DNA from: Hyphomicrobiales bacterium
GTDB taxonomy: Bacteria > Pseudomonadota > Alphaproteobacteria > Rhizobiales > Beijerinckiaceae
Reading direction: 5' to 3'
Length of the DNA stretch: 43,353 nucleotides
Assembly: GCA_019247605.1 (NCBI GenBank)
Contig: JAFBAS010000093.1
Span: 1-43,353, forward strand
Each line of letters starts with the position of its first letter. The first letter of the stretch is position 1. Made by a program: the position numbers and the translations under genes. Below, piece after piece: positions 23,840 to 34,199 of this stretch. The notes under the pieces were generated by a model. That model was not told where the DNA came from. It was given only the letters and a program-made list of their open reading frames with translations, and ran no database searches.

Positions 23840-24133
23840 CTCGCTCTCCTCCACCCTTCGCTGCTCACCGGCCCTTACACTCGATGCCGAAAGGTCGAGC
23901 CGCCTTTGCGATGAATTATTTGCCCACTCGGCAGCGTGTTGATCCGGAACTGAACCCGGTCTCGCGACAGCATCCTCGCCTGAGGGCTAACAGGATCGTG
24001 TTCAGGATAAGCTCGCGACCGCAAGCGTGGTGGACTTGACGTGCCTGATTGGACGGCGGTTTCCTCAAGTGTTCAACGAGGCGAGTCCAAGGTCAAGCAA
24101 AGAATAGGCCTTCGGACAAAGGCCGGCGGGTAG
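23840..24133. other. Intergenic region, no gene seen
   Basis: This stretch holds the ribosome binding site and presumably the promoter of the glutathione transferase gene at its left end. Short open frames exist on both strands, but none has a recognisable protein, a good start site or normal codon use. No RNA gene or terminator was recognised. Confidence 0.3.
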
Positions 24134-24568
24134 TCAAGGCGTCGGTTCCAGGATGGAAGCCACGAGAGGTTGATGTGGCAGGCTGCGTGGGTGGGGAACC
24201 AGCTTGCTGCGCCACGCACGCGGGCTCGCCAACAACCGCACCACCGCGCCGATCACGTGTTGCGCCACAACCGGCTTGTGGATCACCGCGTCCGCGCCGC
24301 AATGCATGCATTTTTCGTAGAAGCGAAAAGAAGTGTCCTGCGTCACGATGATGATGAGGCTTGGCGCAATGATTGGATCGGCGCGCGCCAGCATCAACAG
24401 ATCGGCGCCATCCACTCCGCGTAATTCACTGTCCGCAAGAACCAAGACATGCCGGCCCTACGTTCGGCGCTTTCGCAGCTCAAGAAGGTTGCTCACGACA
24501 TCGACCCGCTCGAAGCCGACCGACTGGAGCATGACCTTCAAAAGGCGGGCCAACAATTGTTCTTCAAG
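24134..24568 (-). pseudogene. Broken response-regulator receiver domain
   Basis: On the minus strand one frame reads ARLLKVMLQSVGFERVDVVS, then hits a TAG at 24458-24460. It continues as VLVLADSELRGVDGADLLML, SLIIIVTQDTSFRFYEKCMH and CGADAVIHKPVVAQHVIGAV. This is a CheY-like receiver: phospho-acceptor Asp in LADSEL, Thr in IIVTQ and Lys in HKPV. Upstream of 24568 the same frame has three TAA codons, so the N-terminal acidic pocket is lost. With an internal stop and no start, it is a pseudogene. The remaining C-terminal frame (103 codons from a TTG at 24445) could only give a partial receiver. No output domain is seen. Confidence 0.8.
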
Positions 24569-24715
24569 TTATTATTACTGCGGCGCTTGCGCGCCTCCAG
24601 CAGCAGCCCGCAAGGGGGCAAAGGGATGCCTGTTTCCAAGCCAGCCTCACCGGGCTTGGCCCGATCATCCACGCCCTTCACAAACGAAATGGGCTTGCTG
24701 AACCCAAGCCCTCCG

Positions 24716-24967
24716 TCACAGCTCGTCGAGATAGCCCTGAAACAGGTAGATGATGGCCAAGATCACGGCCGATACGACGGTGGTGATCAGCGCCTTCCAT
24801 GCCAGACGCGGCAAGGCGGGCGCGCCGGGGTCGGAGCCCGGCACGATTTCACCCGCCTCGTCCTGGCTGCGAACCCCGATAGGCAAAATGGCAAATATCG
24901 TGATCCACCATACGACGACATAAATCGCACCCCAGGCTAAAATCGTGTTCCACGGAATGCCGAACAT
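24716..24967 (-). CDS. DUF1467-family small membrane protein
   Basis: The 83-residue protein has two membrane helices: WNTILAWGAIYVVVWWITIF near the start and LITTVVSAVILAIIYLFQGY near the end. A short loop, RSQDEAGEIVPGSDPGAP, lies between them. This pattern fits the alphaproteobacterial DUF1467 family, whose function is unknown. It is usually found near mce and RNase J genes, as here. It is the last intact gene of the long minus-strand block that begins with the nuo operon, and lies about 110 bases after mce. Confidence 0.85.
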   Translation of the reverse strand: MFGIPWNTILAWGAIYVVVWWITIFAILPIGVRSQDEAGEIVPGSDPGAPALPRLAWKALITTVVSAVILAIIYLFQGYLDEL

Positions 24968-25076
24968 GGCCGCTCGCCTTCAGTGAATCGTACGCCCCGA
25001 GGTGATCATACGCTCGCGCCGATGCGGCGTCGCGAATACAGCGTCACGCCGCGTCTTGATTCCAGCTCCAGAACCC

Positions 25077-25481
25077 TCACGCCTCTTCGAGCTCGATGAG
25101 CACGCCCGAAAAGTCTTTTGGGCTGAGGAACAGCACGGGCTTGCCATGCGCGCCGATGCGCGGCTCGGCGTCTCCAAGCACGCGCGCGCCCGAGGCCATC
25201 AGGCGATCGCGTGCCGCGATGATGTTTCCAACCTCGTAGCAAAGGTGGTGCATTCCACCGTCCGGATTGCGTGCCAGAAACCGCGCGATGGGAGAGTTCT
25301 CGCCGAGCGGTTCGAGGAGCTCGACCTTGGTGTTCGTCAATTCGACGAAGACTACGGTCACGCCGTGCTCGGGAAGCTTTTGCGCTTCGGAGACCTTGGC
25401 GCCCAAAGCCTCGTGATAGATTTTCGCCGCGACTGCAACATCCGCCACCACGATGGCAACATGATTGAGGCGGCCGATCAT
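25077..25481 (-). CDS. mce: Methylmalonyl-CoA epimerase
   Basis: This 134-residue VOC-fold enzyme interconverts (R)- and (S)-methylmalonyl-CoA in propionyl-CoA assimilation and the ethylmalonyl-CoA pathway. The N-terminal LNHVAIVVADVAVAAKIYHE carries metal ligand His7. VFVELTNTKVELLEP and GGMHHLCYEVGNI supply further ligands, and LIELEEA ends the protein with the catalytic Glu. Length is normal. It begins 3 bases after the RNase J stop, so the two are likely co-transcribed, a common pairing in alphaproteobacteria. Methylmalonyl-CoA mutase is not in the window. Confidence 0.94.
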   Translation of the reverse strand: MIGRLNHVAIVVADVAVAAKIYHEALGAKVSEAQKLPEHGVTVVFVELTNTKVELLEPLGENSPIARFLARNPDGGMHHLCYEVGNIIAARDRLMASGARVLGDAEPRIGAHGKPVLFLSPKDFSGVLIELEEA

Positions 25482-25484
25482 CGA

Positions 25485-27158
25485 CTATACGCTCACCACG
25501 AGGACATGGACCTGAGGCTTCTTTCCCCAGGCACCGTTCACGACCGAACGCACTGCGCGTCCGACGGCGGTTTCGACGAAATCGACATCACGTCGGCGCT
25601 GCCGCGGCAATCCGTGCACGCACCGCAATACAGCGTCGAGCACGAGGTCGAGAAGAGAAGCGCCCGCGCGCGTCGCTTGCGGAAGCCCGCTCGCCTCCAC
25701 CTCCACCTCGCCTGCGATCTCGCCTCGTGAATCGACCGCGAAGGCAACCGAGACGATGCCGGCGAAGGAAAGCTTGCGTCTTTCACGAACCGCATCATCG
25801 TGCGCATCGATGAGGATCGTGCCATCCTGGTAAAGGCGACCCACCTCGACCTTTCCCGCCACCTCGGCGGGGCCGGGTGCGAGTTGAACGAGGTCGCCGT
25901 CGTAAGCGGTGATCACCTGCTCGACGCCGAGCGCCTCCGCGAAGGCTGCGTGCTCGCTCAGATGCAAGGCCTCGCCATGCGCGGGAATTGCGATCTTCGG
26001 ACGTACCCATTCGTACATGCGCCGCACCTCGTCACGGCGGGGGTGGCCCGAGACATGCACGAGATGGGTACGATCGGTGATGATCTCGACGCCTTGGCGG
26101 ATCAGCGTGTTGACGATGCGCGACACCGGCCTCTCATTTCCCGGAATGGTCCGCGATGAAAAGATGACACGGTCGCCCGGCGAGAGAGTAATGGCGGGAT
26201 GGTCCTCGGTCGCGATGCGAGCAAGCGCGGCACGAGGCTCGCCTTGGCTGCCGGTCAAGAGTGCGACCACCCGCTGGCGTGGCAGATGGGCGTAAACCTC
26301 CGGGGAGTGGAAGGGCGGCAGTCCGTCGAGATAGCCGCACTCGCTCGCGACATCCACGACGCGCTGCATGGCACGCCCCACCACGACCACCTCGCGGCGC
26401 GCCTCGCGCGCCGCTTCGGCGACGGCGCGGATGCGCGCCACGTTCGACGCGAAGATCGTGACCGCCACGCGCTGCGGAGCTTCGACGATCAAGCCGCGGA
26501 GCGTCTTGGCGACTTCCGCCTCGCTCGGGCTGGCGCCGTCGCGCACGATGTTGGTCGAGTCGCAAACGAGCGCGAGCACTCCCTCATCACCGAGCGCGCG
26601 CAGGCGCGCTTCATCGGTCGCCATCGCGTGAACGGGGGTCGGATCGATCTTCCAATCGCCGGTGTGCAAGACGAGCCCTGCCGGCGTGCGAATGGCCAGC
26701 GCCATGGATTCGGGGATCGAATGCGCGACTGGAACAAACTCGAGCTTGAAGGAGCCGATGTCGAAGGGCTTTCCCGGGTCGACGATGTTGAGAGGAATTG
26801 TTGGCGCGCCAGGCTCGGCGAGACGGCGCGCGCCCATCAGCTCGACGGCAAAGCGCGTCGCGTAAACTTTGGCGCCGCCAAGCCGCGGCCATACCGCCGC
26901 AAGCGCCCCGATATGGTCTTCATGGGCATGGGTGATCACGATGCCCATTAAGTTTTTCTGTTCCTTCTCGAGGAAGGCAAGGTTCGGATAAACGAGATCG
27001 ATTCCAGGGGCCTCCTCGCCCGCGAAGGTAAGCCCGCAATCCACCAAAATCCATTGTCGCTTGCCCGGAGCGCCGTAGCCGTAAGCCGCGGCGTTCATGC
27101 CGATCTCGCCAAGTCCGCCGAGCGGCACGAACAGGAGAGGCGATGATTCGCCGTTCAT
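25485..27158 (-). CDS. rnj: Ribonuclease J
   Basis: This 557-residue enzyme combines 5'-3' exo- and endoribonuclease activity and takes part in rRNA and mRNA maturation. It is a metallo-beta-lactamase/beta-CASP protein. Zinc ligands are in THAHEDHIGAL (His77, His79, Asp81, His82). ALVCDSTNIVRDG, the TGSQGEPRAAL motif, a VHVSGHPRRDEV segment and PAHGEALHLSEHA follow. Length matches alphaproteobacterial RNase J. It lies about 100 bases after birA and 3 bases before mce on the same strand. Confidence 0.95.
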   Translation of the reverse strand: MNGESSPLLFVPLGGLGEIGMNAAAYGYGAPGKRQWILVDCGLTFAGEEAPGIDLVYPNLAFLEKEQKNLMGIVITHAHEDHIGALAAVWPRLGGAKVYATRFAVELMGARRLAEPGAPTIPLNIVDPGKPFDIGSFKLEFVPVAHSIPESMALAIRTPAGLVLHTGDWKIDPTPVHAMATDEARLRALGDEGVLALVCDSTNIVRDGASPSEAEVAKTLRGLIVEAPQRVAVTIFASNVARIRAVAEAAREARREVVVVGRAMQRVVDVASECGYLDGLPPFHSPEVYAHLPRQRVVALLTGSQGEPRAALARIATEDHPAITLSPGDRVIFSSRTIPGNERPVSRIVNTLIRQGVEIITDRTHLVHVSGHPRRDEVRRMYEWVRPKIAIPAHGEALHLSEHAAFAEALGVEQVITAYDGDLVQLAPGPAEVAGKVEVGRLYQDGTILIDAHDDAVRERRKLSFAGIVSVAFAVDSRGEIAGEVEVEASGLPQATRAGASLLDLVLDAVLRCVHGLPRQRRRDVDFVETAVGRAVRSVVNGAWGKKPQVHVLVVSV

Positions 27159-27261
27159 CGCCGTCTCGCCGCGTGCCGCGCCCGCGACACAGGCAAAGGG
27201 CTTTTAGGCGCCCTGACAAAAAGAAGAGATCTGCGCGCCCCTCTCATGAAACTTCGCCCGC

Positions 27262-28068
27262 TCAAGCCACTCGACCTTGCGAAGCGGGGCTTTGGTCGAG
27301 GACGTAAAGGTCCCCGGCGTCGAGCTTGACGAGGCCTTCGCTCGTATCGAGGAGAAGCCGCCCGCGGTCGAGCCCACGGAAGCGGCCCTCGACCTCCGCC
27401 CTCGGCATTTTGACCCGCACCTGCGAGCCAATCGCGTGAGCACGCTCGGCCCAGGCGGCGAAATGCGCCTGCGACCCGCGGGGCGCCTGCGTCCAGTCGG
27501 AAAAACGGCGCGCAAAGCTGTCTGACAAATGCAGGAAAAGCGCTTCGACCGTCACGTCCGGCGCAACGTCCTTGAGCATGGCGGTGTTTGGCAGGCCGGG
27601 GGGAAGAACGGCCACATTGACGCCAATGCCGATGATGAGGGCGAAAACCCCGTCATGCACTGCATGGCCCTCGAGAAGAACGCCTGCGCATTTCTTCCCG
27701 TCAACGAGGAGATCGTTCGGCCATTTGAGCGAGAGGCGGGGATGAGCAAGGCCGGTCAGCGCGGCTGCCGCATCGAAAAGGGCAAGACCGGCGACGAACC
27801 CGAGTTCCGGAGCGTGGGACGCGCGACACCCTTCGTTCAGAAAAAGGCTCGCGTAAAGATTGCCGGGAGGCGAGAGGAAAACGCGGCCATGTCGGCCGCG
27901 ACCCTTCGTCTGGCTTCTCGCCACGATCCAGAGCCGCGAGCGCTCGCCCTCCCGCGCTCGCTCCAAAGCGATATCGGAAGTGGAAGAGACCTCCGCTTGC
28001 GTCTGCATGCGGTATCCGGCCCGTCGTGCCGTCTTCCCCAATGAGATGGCAATGCCGGAATTCTGCAT
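27262..28068 (-). CDS. birA: Biotin-[acetyl-CoA-carboxylase] ligase (no DNA-binding domain)
   Basis: The 268-residue enzyme attaches biotin to carrier proteins such as acetyl-CoA carboxylase. Motifs are SQTKGRGRHGRVFLSPPGNL (biotinoyl-AMP loop), LSLKWPNDLLVDGKKCAGVL and ALIIGIGVNV. It starts directly with the catalytic part and lacks the N-terminal helix-turn-helix of E. coli BirA, so it should not be a repressor. The ATG at 28068 overlaps the nuoN stop; longer in-frame versions would run into nuoN and are rejected. The nuoN-birA-rnj-mce order is common in Rhizobiales. Confidence 0.94.
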   Translation of the reverse strand: MQNSGIAISLGKTARRAGYRMQTQAEVSSTSDIALERAREGERSRLWIVARSQTKGRGRHGRVFLSPPGNLYASLFLNEGCRASHAPELGFVAGLALFDAAAALTGLAHPRLSLKWPNDLLVDGKKCAGVLLEGHAVHDGVFALIIGIGVNVAVLPPGLPNTAMLKDVAPDVTVEALFLHLSDSFARRFSDWTQAPRGSQAHFAAWAERAHAIGSQVRVKMPRAEVEGRFRGLDRGRLLLDTSEGLVKLDAGDLYVLDQSPASQGRVA

Positions 28069-29504
28069 CAAAAAAGGGACTTCGCCGCTGCACCCGCAGC
28101 CATCACTATGGGTGACGGCAGCAGGCCGAAGAGGATGACGACGATCCCGCAAACCGCAAGCACGGCCCTGAGCACCCCCGAAAGCGGCACGAAACGGGCC
28201 GGACCGTCATCGAAATACATGACGCGCACGATGCGCAAGTAATAATACGCGCCAACGACGCTGGTGAGGAAGCCGATGACCGCGAGCGGCACGAGGCCCG
28301 CATCGACCGCAGCCGAAAACACGTACCATTTGGCCCAGAAGCCGGCGAGCGGAGGGACGCCCGCGAGCGAGAACATCAAGACCATGAGCACAAAAGCAAA
28401 CGCTGGTTGGGATCGCGCAAGGCCCGAGAGGTCGTCGATCGTCTCCACAGATCCGTCCTTGGTGCGCATTGCGACAATGCAACCGAAGGTGCCGACCGTC
28501 ATCGCCATGTAGATCGCCATGTAGACGAGCACGCCGTTGACACCATCTTGCGTGCCAGCCGAGAGGCCGACGAGCGCATAACCCACATGGCTGATCGAGG
28601 AATACGCCATGAGCCGCTTGATGTTGCGCTGACCGATCGCGGCGAAAGCCCCAAGGCCCATCGAGGCGATCGAGATGAAGACCAGGATCTGACGCCACTC
28701 GGCCGCATCCGTGCCGAAAGCCTGGATGAGGACCCGCGTCGTGAGGGCCATGGCGGCGATCTTGTTGGTCGCGGCGAAATAGGCCGTGACGGGGGTGGGG
28801 GCGCCTTCATACACATCGGGCGTCCACATGTGGAAGGGCACGGCGGAAATCTTGAAGGCAAGGCCGGCCAGGAGGAACACGAGACCGAACATCAAGCCCG
28901 GGCCCGAGCCTCCCTTCACGGCAGCGGCAATGCCGGCGAAACTCACCGTTCCGGTGAAGCCGTAGATGAGGGAAGCCCCATAAAGAAGCATCCCCGAGGA
29001 TAAAGCCCCGAGCACGAAATATTTGAGGCCAGCCTCGCTCGCCTTTGCGTTGTGGCGATCGATCGCGGCAAGCACGTAGAGCGCGAGGCTCGAGAGCTCG
29101 AGCCCGAGATACAGCGCAATCAGATCATTCGCCGAAATCATCAAAAGCATGCCGAGCGAGGACAAGAGGACGAGGATGGCAAGCTCGAACGGCTTTTGCA
29201 GTTGGCGGCTCATCTCATCGATCGCGAGCGCAAGCGTGGCAGCGGCGCCAAGCAGCGTCACCACCTTCATGAATCGCGCGAAATCGTCGACCACGAACGA
29301 GCCGTTGAACGCGGTCTGGGTCTCGGATGTCTGGAAGACGGTGGCAATCGCCGCGACGACGAGGATCGCGAAAGCCGCTCCATTCACAAGGTTGATCGAG
29401 CGGGTTCCCTGGAAGGCGCCGGTGAGAATGAGAAACAAAGCGCCAGTCGCGAGCACGAGCTCGGGCAGGATGGTCAGAATGGAAGGGAGCGCGGTGGCCA
29501 TCAT
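28068..29504 (-). CDS. nuoN: NADH-quinone oxidoreductase subunit N
   Basis: The 478-residue antiporter-like membrane subunit of complex I has about 14 hydrophobic segments. ALDLGLELSSLALYVLAAID-like sequence is present (here LIALYLGLELSSLALYVLAA). The proton-channel segment KISAVPFHMWTPDVYEGAPT contains a conserved Lys, and KRLMAYSSISHVGYALVG lies in the broken-helix region. It pumps protons with NuoL and NuoM. Two consecutive ATG codons open the gene; the first is used. It follows nuoM by 10 bases and overlaps birA by 1 to 4 bases, being the last nuo gene. Confidence 0.96.
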   Translation of the reverse strand: MMATALPSILTILPELVLATGALFLILTGAFQGTRSINLVNGAAFAILVVAAIATVFQTSETQTAFNGSFVVDDFARFMKVVTLLGAAATLALAIDEMSRQLQKPFELAILVLLSSLGMLLMISANDLIALYLGLELSSLALYVLAAIDRHNAKASEAGLKYFVLGALSSGMLLYGASLIYGFTGTVSFAGIAAAVKGGSGPGLMFGLVFLLAGLAFKISAVPFHMWTPDVYEGAPTPVTAYFAATNKIAAMALTTRVLIQAFGTDAAEWRQILVFISIASMGLGAFAAIGQRNIKRLMAYSSISHVGYALVGLSAGTQDGVNGVLVYMAIYMAMTVGTFGCIVAMRTKDGSVETIDDLSGLARSQPAFAFVLMVLMFSLAGVPPLAGFWAKWYVFSAAVDAGLVPLAVIGFLTSVVGAYYYLRIVRVMYFDDGPARFVPLSGVLRAVLAVCGIVVILFGLLPSPIVMAAGAAAKSLF

Positions 29505-29514
29505 GGATCGTGCC

Positions 29515-31020
29515 TCAGGGGGCCATGAGCGCGGCTGACTTCACTGCGCCGAGCGCAAGGCCAGTCGTTTTGAGGAGAGCTTCCGTGGGCGCCGAGAAGG
29601 CGTCGAGAACGACGCCTGGCCGCACGCCATAAAAGATGACGAGGGCGGCGAGCGGCGCCATGATCCAGATCTCGCGCGCCGAAAGGTCGAGCATGCCCAT
29701 GAGCTCGGGCTTCACAAGCTTGCCGAAAATGATCTTGCGGTAGAGCCAAAGCGCATACGCGGCCGACAAGATCACACCGAAGGTGGCGAAGAATGCCACC
29801 CAGCTATTGGCCCTGAACGTGCCTAGCAAGCTCAGGAACTCGCCGATAAAGCCGGACGTGCCGGGCAAGCCGATATTTGCCAAGGTGAAGATCATGAAGG
29901 CCGCGGCATAGAGGGGCATGCGATGCACGAGGCCCCCATAAGCGGCGATCTGGCGCGTGTGCGTCCGATCATAGACGACGCCGACGCAAAGGAAGAGCGC
30001 GCCGGAGACGAGCCCGTGGCTCACCATCTGGAACATCGCGCCCTCGATGCCCTGCGCCGTCATCGAGAAGAGCCCCATGGTGACGAAACCCATATGGGCC
30101 ACGGAGGAATAGGCGATCAGCTTCTTCATGTCCTCCTGCATGAGCGCAACGAGCGACGTGTAGATGATCGCGATGATGGAGAGCGCGTAGATGAGCGGCG
30201 CGAAATAATGCGACGCGTCGGGGAACATCGGCAAGGAAAAGCGGATGAAACCATAGCCACCCATCTTCAAAAGGATGCCGGCGAGGATGACCGAGCCTGC
30301 CGTGGGTGCTTCGACATGTGCGTCCGGGAGCCAAGTGTGGACAGGCCACATCGGCATCTTCACCGCAAAGGAAGCAAAAAAGGCAAGCCACAGCCATTTC
30401 TGCAACGAGGGGTCAAAACGATGGGTGAGCAGCGCGGCGATGTCCGTCGTCCCAGCCGACTTGTACATCGCCATCACGGCGACGAGGAGGAGCACCGAGC
30501 CGAGAAACGTGTAGAGGAAGAATTTGAAGCTCGCATAAATGCGTCGTTCACCGCCCCAAATCCCGATGATGAGAAACATCGGAACAAGACCGCCCTCGAA
30601 GAACAAGTAGAAGAGAACGAGGTCGAGCGATACGAAGACCCCGATCATCAGTGTTTCGAGGATCAGAAAGGCCACCATGTATTCGCGCACCCGCCGCTCG
30701 ATCGAGTGCCAGGAAGCAAGGATGCAGAACGGCATCAGGAAGGTCGTGAGTATGACGAAGGGAAGGGAGTAGCCATCGACACCCAGCTTGAAGGTGATCG
30801 ACGAGGAGACCCAGGACGCTTGCTCGACGAGTTGGAAAGCCGAATTCGCCGGGTCGAATTGCCACCAGGCAATGAGCGAGAGAAGAAAGGTGACGAGCGT
30901 CGTAAGCAGCGCAATGTAACGGATGTTCGATAGCGCCGCCTCATCCTCGCCGCGCACGAACAAGATGAGCGCCGACCCGATGAGTGGCAGGATGAGGAGG
31001 CCGCTGAGCACGCCGGGCAT
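29515..31020 (-). CDS. nuoM: NADH-quinone oxidoreductase subunit M
   Basis: The 501-residue antiporter-like membrane subunit of complex I starts [20 protein letters not shown]. It has about 14 membrane helices. [20 protein letters not shown] carries the conserved Glu, [20 protein letters not shown] the conserved Lys and channel motif, and [18 protein letters not shown] the second broken helix. The start at 31020 overlaps the nuoL stop by one base (TGATG). In-frame codons upstream lie within nuoL and are excluded. Length is normal. Confidence 0.96.
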   Translation of the reverse strand: MPGVLSGLLILPLIGSALILFVRGEDEAALSNIRYIALLTTLVTFLLSLIAWWQFDPANSAFQLVEQASWVSSSITFKLGVDGYSLPFVILTTFLMPFCILASWHSIERRVREYMVAFLILETLMIGVFVSLDLVLFYLFFEGGLVPMFLIIGIWGGERRIYASFKFFLYTFLGSVLLLVAVMAMYKSAGTTDIAALLTHRFDPSLQKWLWLAFFASFAVKMPMWPVHTWLPDAHVEAPTAGSVILAGILLKMGGYGFIRFSLPMFPDASHYFAPLIYALSIIAIIYTSLVALMQEDMKKLIAYSSVAHMGFVTMGLFSMTAQGIEGAMFQMVSHGLVSGALFLCVGVVYDRTHTRQIAAYGGLVHRMPLYAAAFMIFTLANIGLPGTSGFIGEFLSLLGTFRANSWVAFFATFGVILSAAYALWLYRKIIFGKLVKPELMGMLDLSAREIWIMAPLAALVIFYGVRPGVVLDAFSAPTEALLKTTGLALGAVKSAALMAP

Positions 31021-33041
31021 CACCGAGCTCCCATGACGATGAAGTAGGTGATGAAGCCGGCAACGCCGATGAGCATGGCGAAGGCGTAGTGGTAAAGATA
31101 GCCGCTCTGCAGTCGCACCGCCCCTCTCGCCACATCGATGACGCGCGCCGATACGCCGTCGGGCCCGAAGCCGTCGATCAAGCGCCCGTCGCCCTCCTTC
31201 CAGAGGAAGCGCCCGATGGCCTTTGCCGGCCGCACGAAGAGGAAATCGTAGATCTCGTCGAAATACCACTTGTTGAGGAGGAAGCGGTAAAGGATCGGAT
31301 TGGCAGCCGCGAGACGCCCCGGAAGCGACGGGTTCACGATGTAGAACCAATAGGCAAGCGCCGAACCGAGGATCATCATCAACAACGCCGTATGCTCGAC
31401 GAGGAATGGCACCTCTTCGATCCGCTTGACGATCTCATCTTTGAAGACCAGGGAACCGTTCCAGAAGTGCTCGGCCGCGTCACCGAAGAAAACGCCCTTG
31501 AACAAGAAGCCCGCCGCGAGCGCGCCGAGTGCAAGCACCGCAAGCGGCACGAGCATGACCAAAGGGCTCTCATGGGGGTGCACTGGCCCATGGCCGTGCT
31601 CGTGTGAAGTATCAGCGGCGGGAGCAAACGCCGTTCCCGCCTGCGGCTTGTGAGCGTCGGAAATGTCTTGGGCATGCGCCTCGGCTTCGGCCCAATGCGG
31701 CGGGCCGGAGAAAGTCATGAAGACGAGCCGCCAGGAGTAGAACGCCGTCATCAGGGCGGCGATCGCGGTGCACAGAAAAGCGAACACATGGCCCTCGCGG
31801 TCGCTCACATACGCTGCCTGGATGATCGCGTCTTTCGAATAGAAACCTGCCGTGAAAGGAAAGCCGGTCAGAGCCAAGGTACCGACCACCATCATGGCGC
31901 CGGTGAAGGGGATCGACTTCCACAACCCGCCCATCTTTCGCATGTCCTGCTCGTGATGCATCGCAACGATGACCGAGCCCGCCCCGAGGAAAAGGAGCGC
32001 TTTGAAGAAGGCATGGGTGAAGAGGTGGAAAATGCCGATCGAATAAGCTCCCGCTCCGAGGCCGACGAACATGTAGCCGAGCTGCGAGCACGTCGAATAG
32101 GCGATGACGCGCTTGATGTCGTTCTGAACGAGCCCGATGGTCGCGGCGAAGAACGCGGTGATCGCACCAATCACCAGCACCGCCGTCTGCGCGAAGGGGG
32201 CCTGCTCGAACAAAGGCGAGAGGCGCGCCACCATGAACACGCCGGCCGTGACCATCGTGGCGGCATGAATGAGCGCTGAAACCGGGGTGGGACCCTCCAT
32301 CGCATCTGGCAGCCAAGTATGGAGCAGGAACTGTGCGGATTTCCCCATCGCGCCCATGAACAGCAACAGACAGGCGAGCGTCAGTGGCGGCCAGTCGAAG
32401 CCCAGGAAATGGAAGCTGCCTTTCGCGATCTCCGGCGCGCGCGCGAAAATATCGTTGAAGGCGATGCTGCTGAACAGCGTGAAGACGAGGAAAATACCGA
32501 GCGCGAAACCGAAATCGCCAATTCGGTTGACGATGAAGGCCTTGATCGCCGCGGCATTGGCCGAGGGCCGATCGTACCAGAAGCCGATCAGGAGATAGGA
32601 AGCGAGGCCGACGCCTTCCCAGCCGAAGAACATCTGCACGAGATTATCCGCCGTCACCAGCATCAGCATGGCGAAGGTGAAGAGCGATAGATAGGCGAAG
32701 AAGCGCGGGCGCGAAGGATCATCCGCCATGTAGCCGATCGAATAGAGGTGGACGAGCGCCGACACCGTATTGACGACGACGAGCATCACGACCGTGAGCG
32801 TGTCGATGCGAAGCGCCCATTCCACCCGCAGTCCCCCGGAGATGAACCAGGGCGCGAGGTCGACGAGCTCCGCACCCTGGTGCCCATATCCGACCTGGAA
32901 GAAGGCGATCCAGGAGAGCACCATGCCGAGCATCAGGAAGGCGGTGGTGACGATCTCGCAGGAACGAGCGCCGATCACGCGTCCGAGCCCACCGGCAATG
33001 AGGAAGCCGAGGAGCGGCAGAAAGACAATCGCTGAATACAT
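31020..33041 (-). CDS. nuoL: NADH-quinone oxidoreductase subunit L
   Basis: The 673-residue largest membrane subunit of complex I has about 16 helices. Motifs are [19 protein letters not shown] (conserved Glu), [20 protein letters not shown] (Lys and channel helix) and [19 protein letters not shown] His-rich loop, [15 protein letters not shown], lies around residues 475-490 before the lateral helix that runs along the membrane arm. The C-terminal end is hydrophobic, as usual. It lies 27 bases after nuoK and overlaps nuoM by one base. Confidence 0.96.
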   Translation of the reverse strand: MYSAIVFLPLLGFLIAGGLGRVIGARSCEIVTTAFLMLGMVLSWIAFFQVGYGHQGAELVDLAPWFISGGLRVEWALRIDTLTVVMLVVVNTVSALVHLYSIGYMADDPSRPRFFAYLSLFTFAMLMLVTADNLVQMFFGWEGVGLASYLLIGFWYDRPSANAAAIKAFIVNRIGDFGFALGIFLVFTLFSSIAFNDIFARAPEIAKGSFHFLGFDWPPLTLACLLLFMGAMGKSAQFLLHTWLPDAMEGPTPVSALIHAATMVTAGVFMVARLSPLFEQAPFAQTAVLVIGAITAFFAATIGLVQNDIKRVIAYSTCSQLGYMFVGLGAGAYSIGIFHLFTHAFFKALLFLGAGSVIVAMHHEQDMRKMGGLWKSIPFTGAMMVVGTLALTGFPFTAGFYSKDAIIQAAYVSDREGHVFAFLCTAIAALMTAFYSWRLVFMTFSGPPHWAEAEAHAQDISDAHKPQAGTAFAPAADTSHEHGHGPVHPHESPLVMLVPLAVLALGALAAGFLFKGVFFGDAAEHFWNGSLVFKDEIVKRIEEVPFLVEHTALLMMILGSALAYWFYIVNPSLPGRLAAANPILYRFLLNKWYFDEIYDFLFVRPAKAIGRFLWKEGDGRLIDGFGPDGVSARVIDVARGAVRLQSGYLYHYAFAMLIGVAGFITYFIVMGAR

Positions 33042-33068
33042 CGTCGGGCTTGATCCTTCGCGAGCGGC

Positions 33069-33377
33069 TCAGCCGCGCATCATATTGACGTCCTCGACCG
33101 CGATCGTGCCGCGGTTACGATAATAGACGACCAGAATGGCAAGGCCGATCGCGGCTTCCGCGGCCGCGACCGTCAAAATCAGAAGCGCATAAACCTGGCC
33201 GAGAATGTCACCGCGGAAGGCCGAGAAAGCGACGAGGTTGATGTTGACCGCGAGCAAGATGAGCTCGACGCACATCATGATCAGGATGATGTTCTTGCGA
33301 TTGAGAAAGATGCCGAACACGCCGAGCGTGAAAAGGATCGCGGCGACCGTCAGATAATGAGTGAGCCCGATTGTCAC
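33069..33377 (-). CDS. nuoK: NADH-quinone oxidoreductase subunit K
   Basis: The 102-residue, three-helix membrane subunit of complex I contains the conserved [20 protein letters not shown] segment with the membrane Glu. [16 protein letters not shown] follows with the second conserved Glu; both are needed for proton transfer. Length is typical. It lies 10 bases after nuoJ in the expected order. Confidence 0.96.
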   Translation of the reverse strand: MTIGLTHYLTVAAILFTLGVFGIFLNRKNIILIMMCVELILLAVNINLVAFSAFRGDILGQVYALLILTVAAAEAAIGLAILVVYYRNRGTIAVEDVNMMRG

Positions 33378-33387
33378 ACGACTTCCC

Positions 33388-34011
33388 CTAAACGCCTTGC
33401 CGGAACGGCACTTTGCGAAGCTCGACGGCAGTGAGCTTGGTGCGCGCGTTCTGCTCGGCGGCGCTTTGGCGCCTCACCCCCTCGCGCCGATGCAAGGTGA
33501 GGACGATCGCGCCCAGCATGGCGACAAGCAGGATCAATCCGGCGGCCTCGAAGTAGTAGACATAGGTCGTATACAGCACATCTCCGATCGCCTTGACGTT
33601 CGTGATGTTGCGCTCCCCTTGCGCCACCGCATTGATCGCAAGCGGGGCGCCGGCAATCTTGCCACCCGAAACGATGAATGAAGCGACGGCGATGAGCTCG
33701 ATGAGGAAAAGCACGCCGATCAGCGCCCCGATCGGCAGGTATTGCAAGAACCCCTGCTTGAGCTCGGCGAAATCGACGTCGAGCATCATCACCACGAAGA
33801 GGAAAAGCACGGCCACGGCCCCGACATAGACGACCACGAGGATCATCGCCAGGAACTCGGCCGAAAGGAGCAAGAACAGCGCCGCAGCGTTCACGAAGGC
33901 GAGGATGAGGAACAAAACCGCGTGCACCGGGTTGCGCGCGGCCACGACCATGAAGCCAGAGCCGAGGAGAACGGCGGCAAAAAGGTAGAAGAAGGCGAAA
34001 GAGACGTCCAT
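33388..34011 (-). CDS. nuoJ: NADH-quinone oxidoreductase subunit J
   Basis: The 207-residue membrane subunit of complex I has five hydrophobic segments. The characteristic [20 protein letters not shown] and [20 protein letters not shown] stretches are present; the latter is the flexible third helix. The last 35 residues are charged. It starts at ATG 34011, after a 188-base gap downstream of nuoI, which is longer than other gaps in this operon and holds no recognisable gene. Confidence 0.95.
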   Translation of the reverse strand: MDVSFAFFYLFAAVLLGSGFMVVAARNPVHAVLFLILAFVNAAALFLLLSAEFLAMILVVVYVGAVAVLFLFVVMMLDVDFAELKQGFLQYLPIGALIGVLFLIELIAVASFIVSGGKIAGAPLAINAVAQGERNITNVKAIGDVLYTTYVYYFEAAGLILLVAMLGAIVLTLHRREGVRRQSAAEQNARTKLTAVELRKVPFRQGV

Positions 34012-34199
34012 TCGTGCCTTGGCTCCGCTCGGCGGGGATCAGGTCGCGCCGTGTATAGACGCGCAAGTTCCCCCACACAATGCATCCGCGTCACCGCTCG
34101 CCGATGCGCGGGCGTAAGCTTGGCCCAACGCGCGACGTGGGCATTCCGGGCGGATCGGCTTCGAGCGAGACAAGGGGAAGAGACGCATCGGAGTTGCGA

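Noticed and set aside
22400-23914. Long plus-strand open frame (504 codons) opposite zwf and the glutathione transferase
   Set aside because: It is a shadow frame common in high-GC DNA; both minus-strand genes beneath it are clear.
24449-24940. Plus-strand open frame across the receiver relic and DUF1467 gene
   Set aside because: It overlaps recognisable minus-strand sequences and has no domain of its own.
29923-30933. Plus-strand open frame (336 codons) opposite nuoM
   Set aside because: Highly charged, low-information translation; a shadow of the membrane protein gene.
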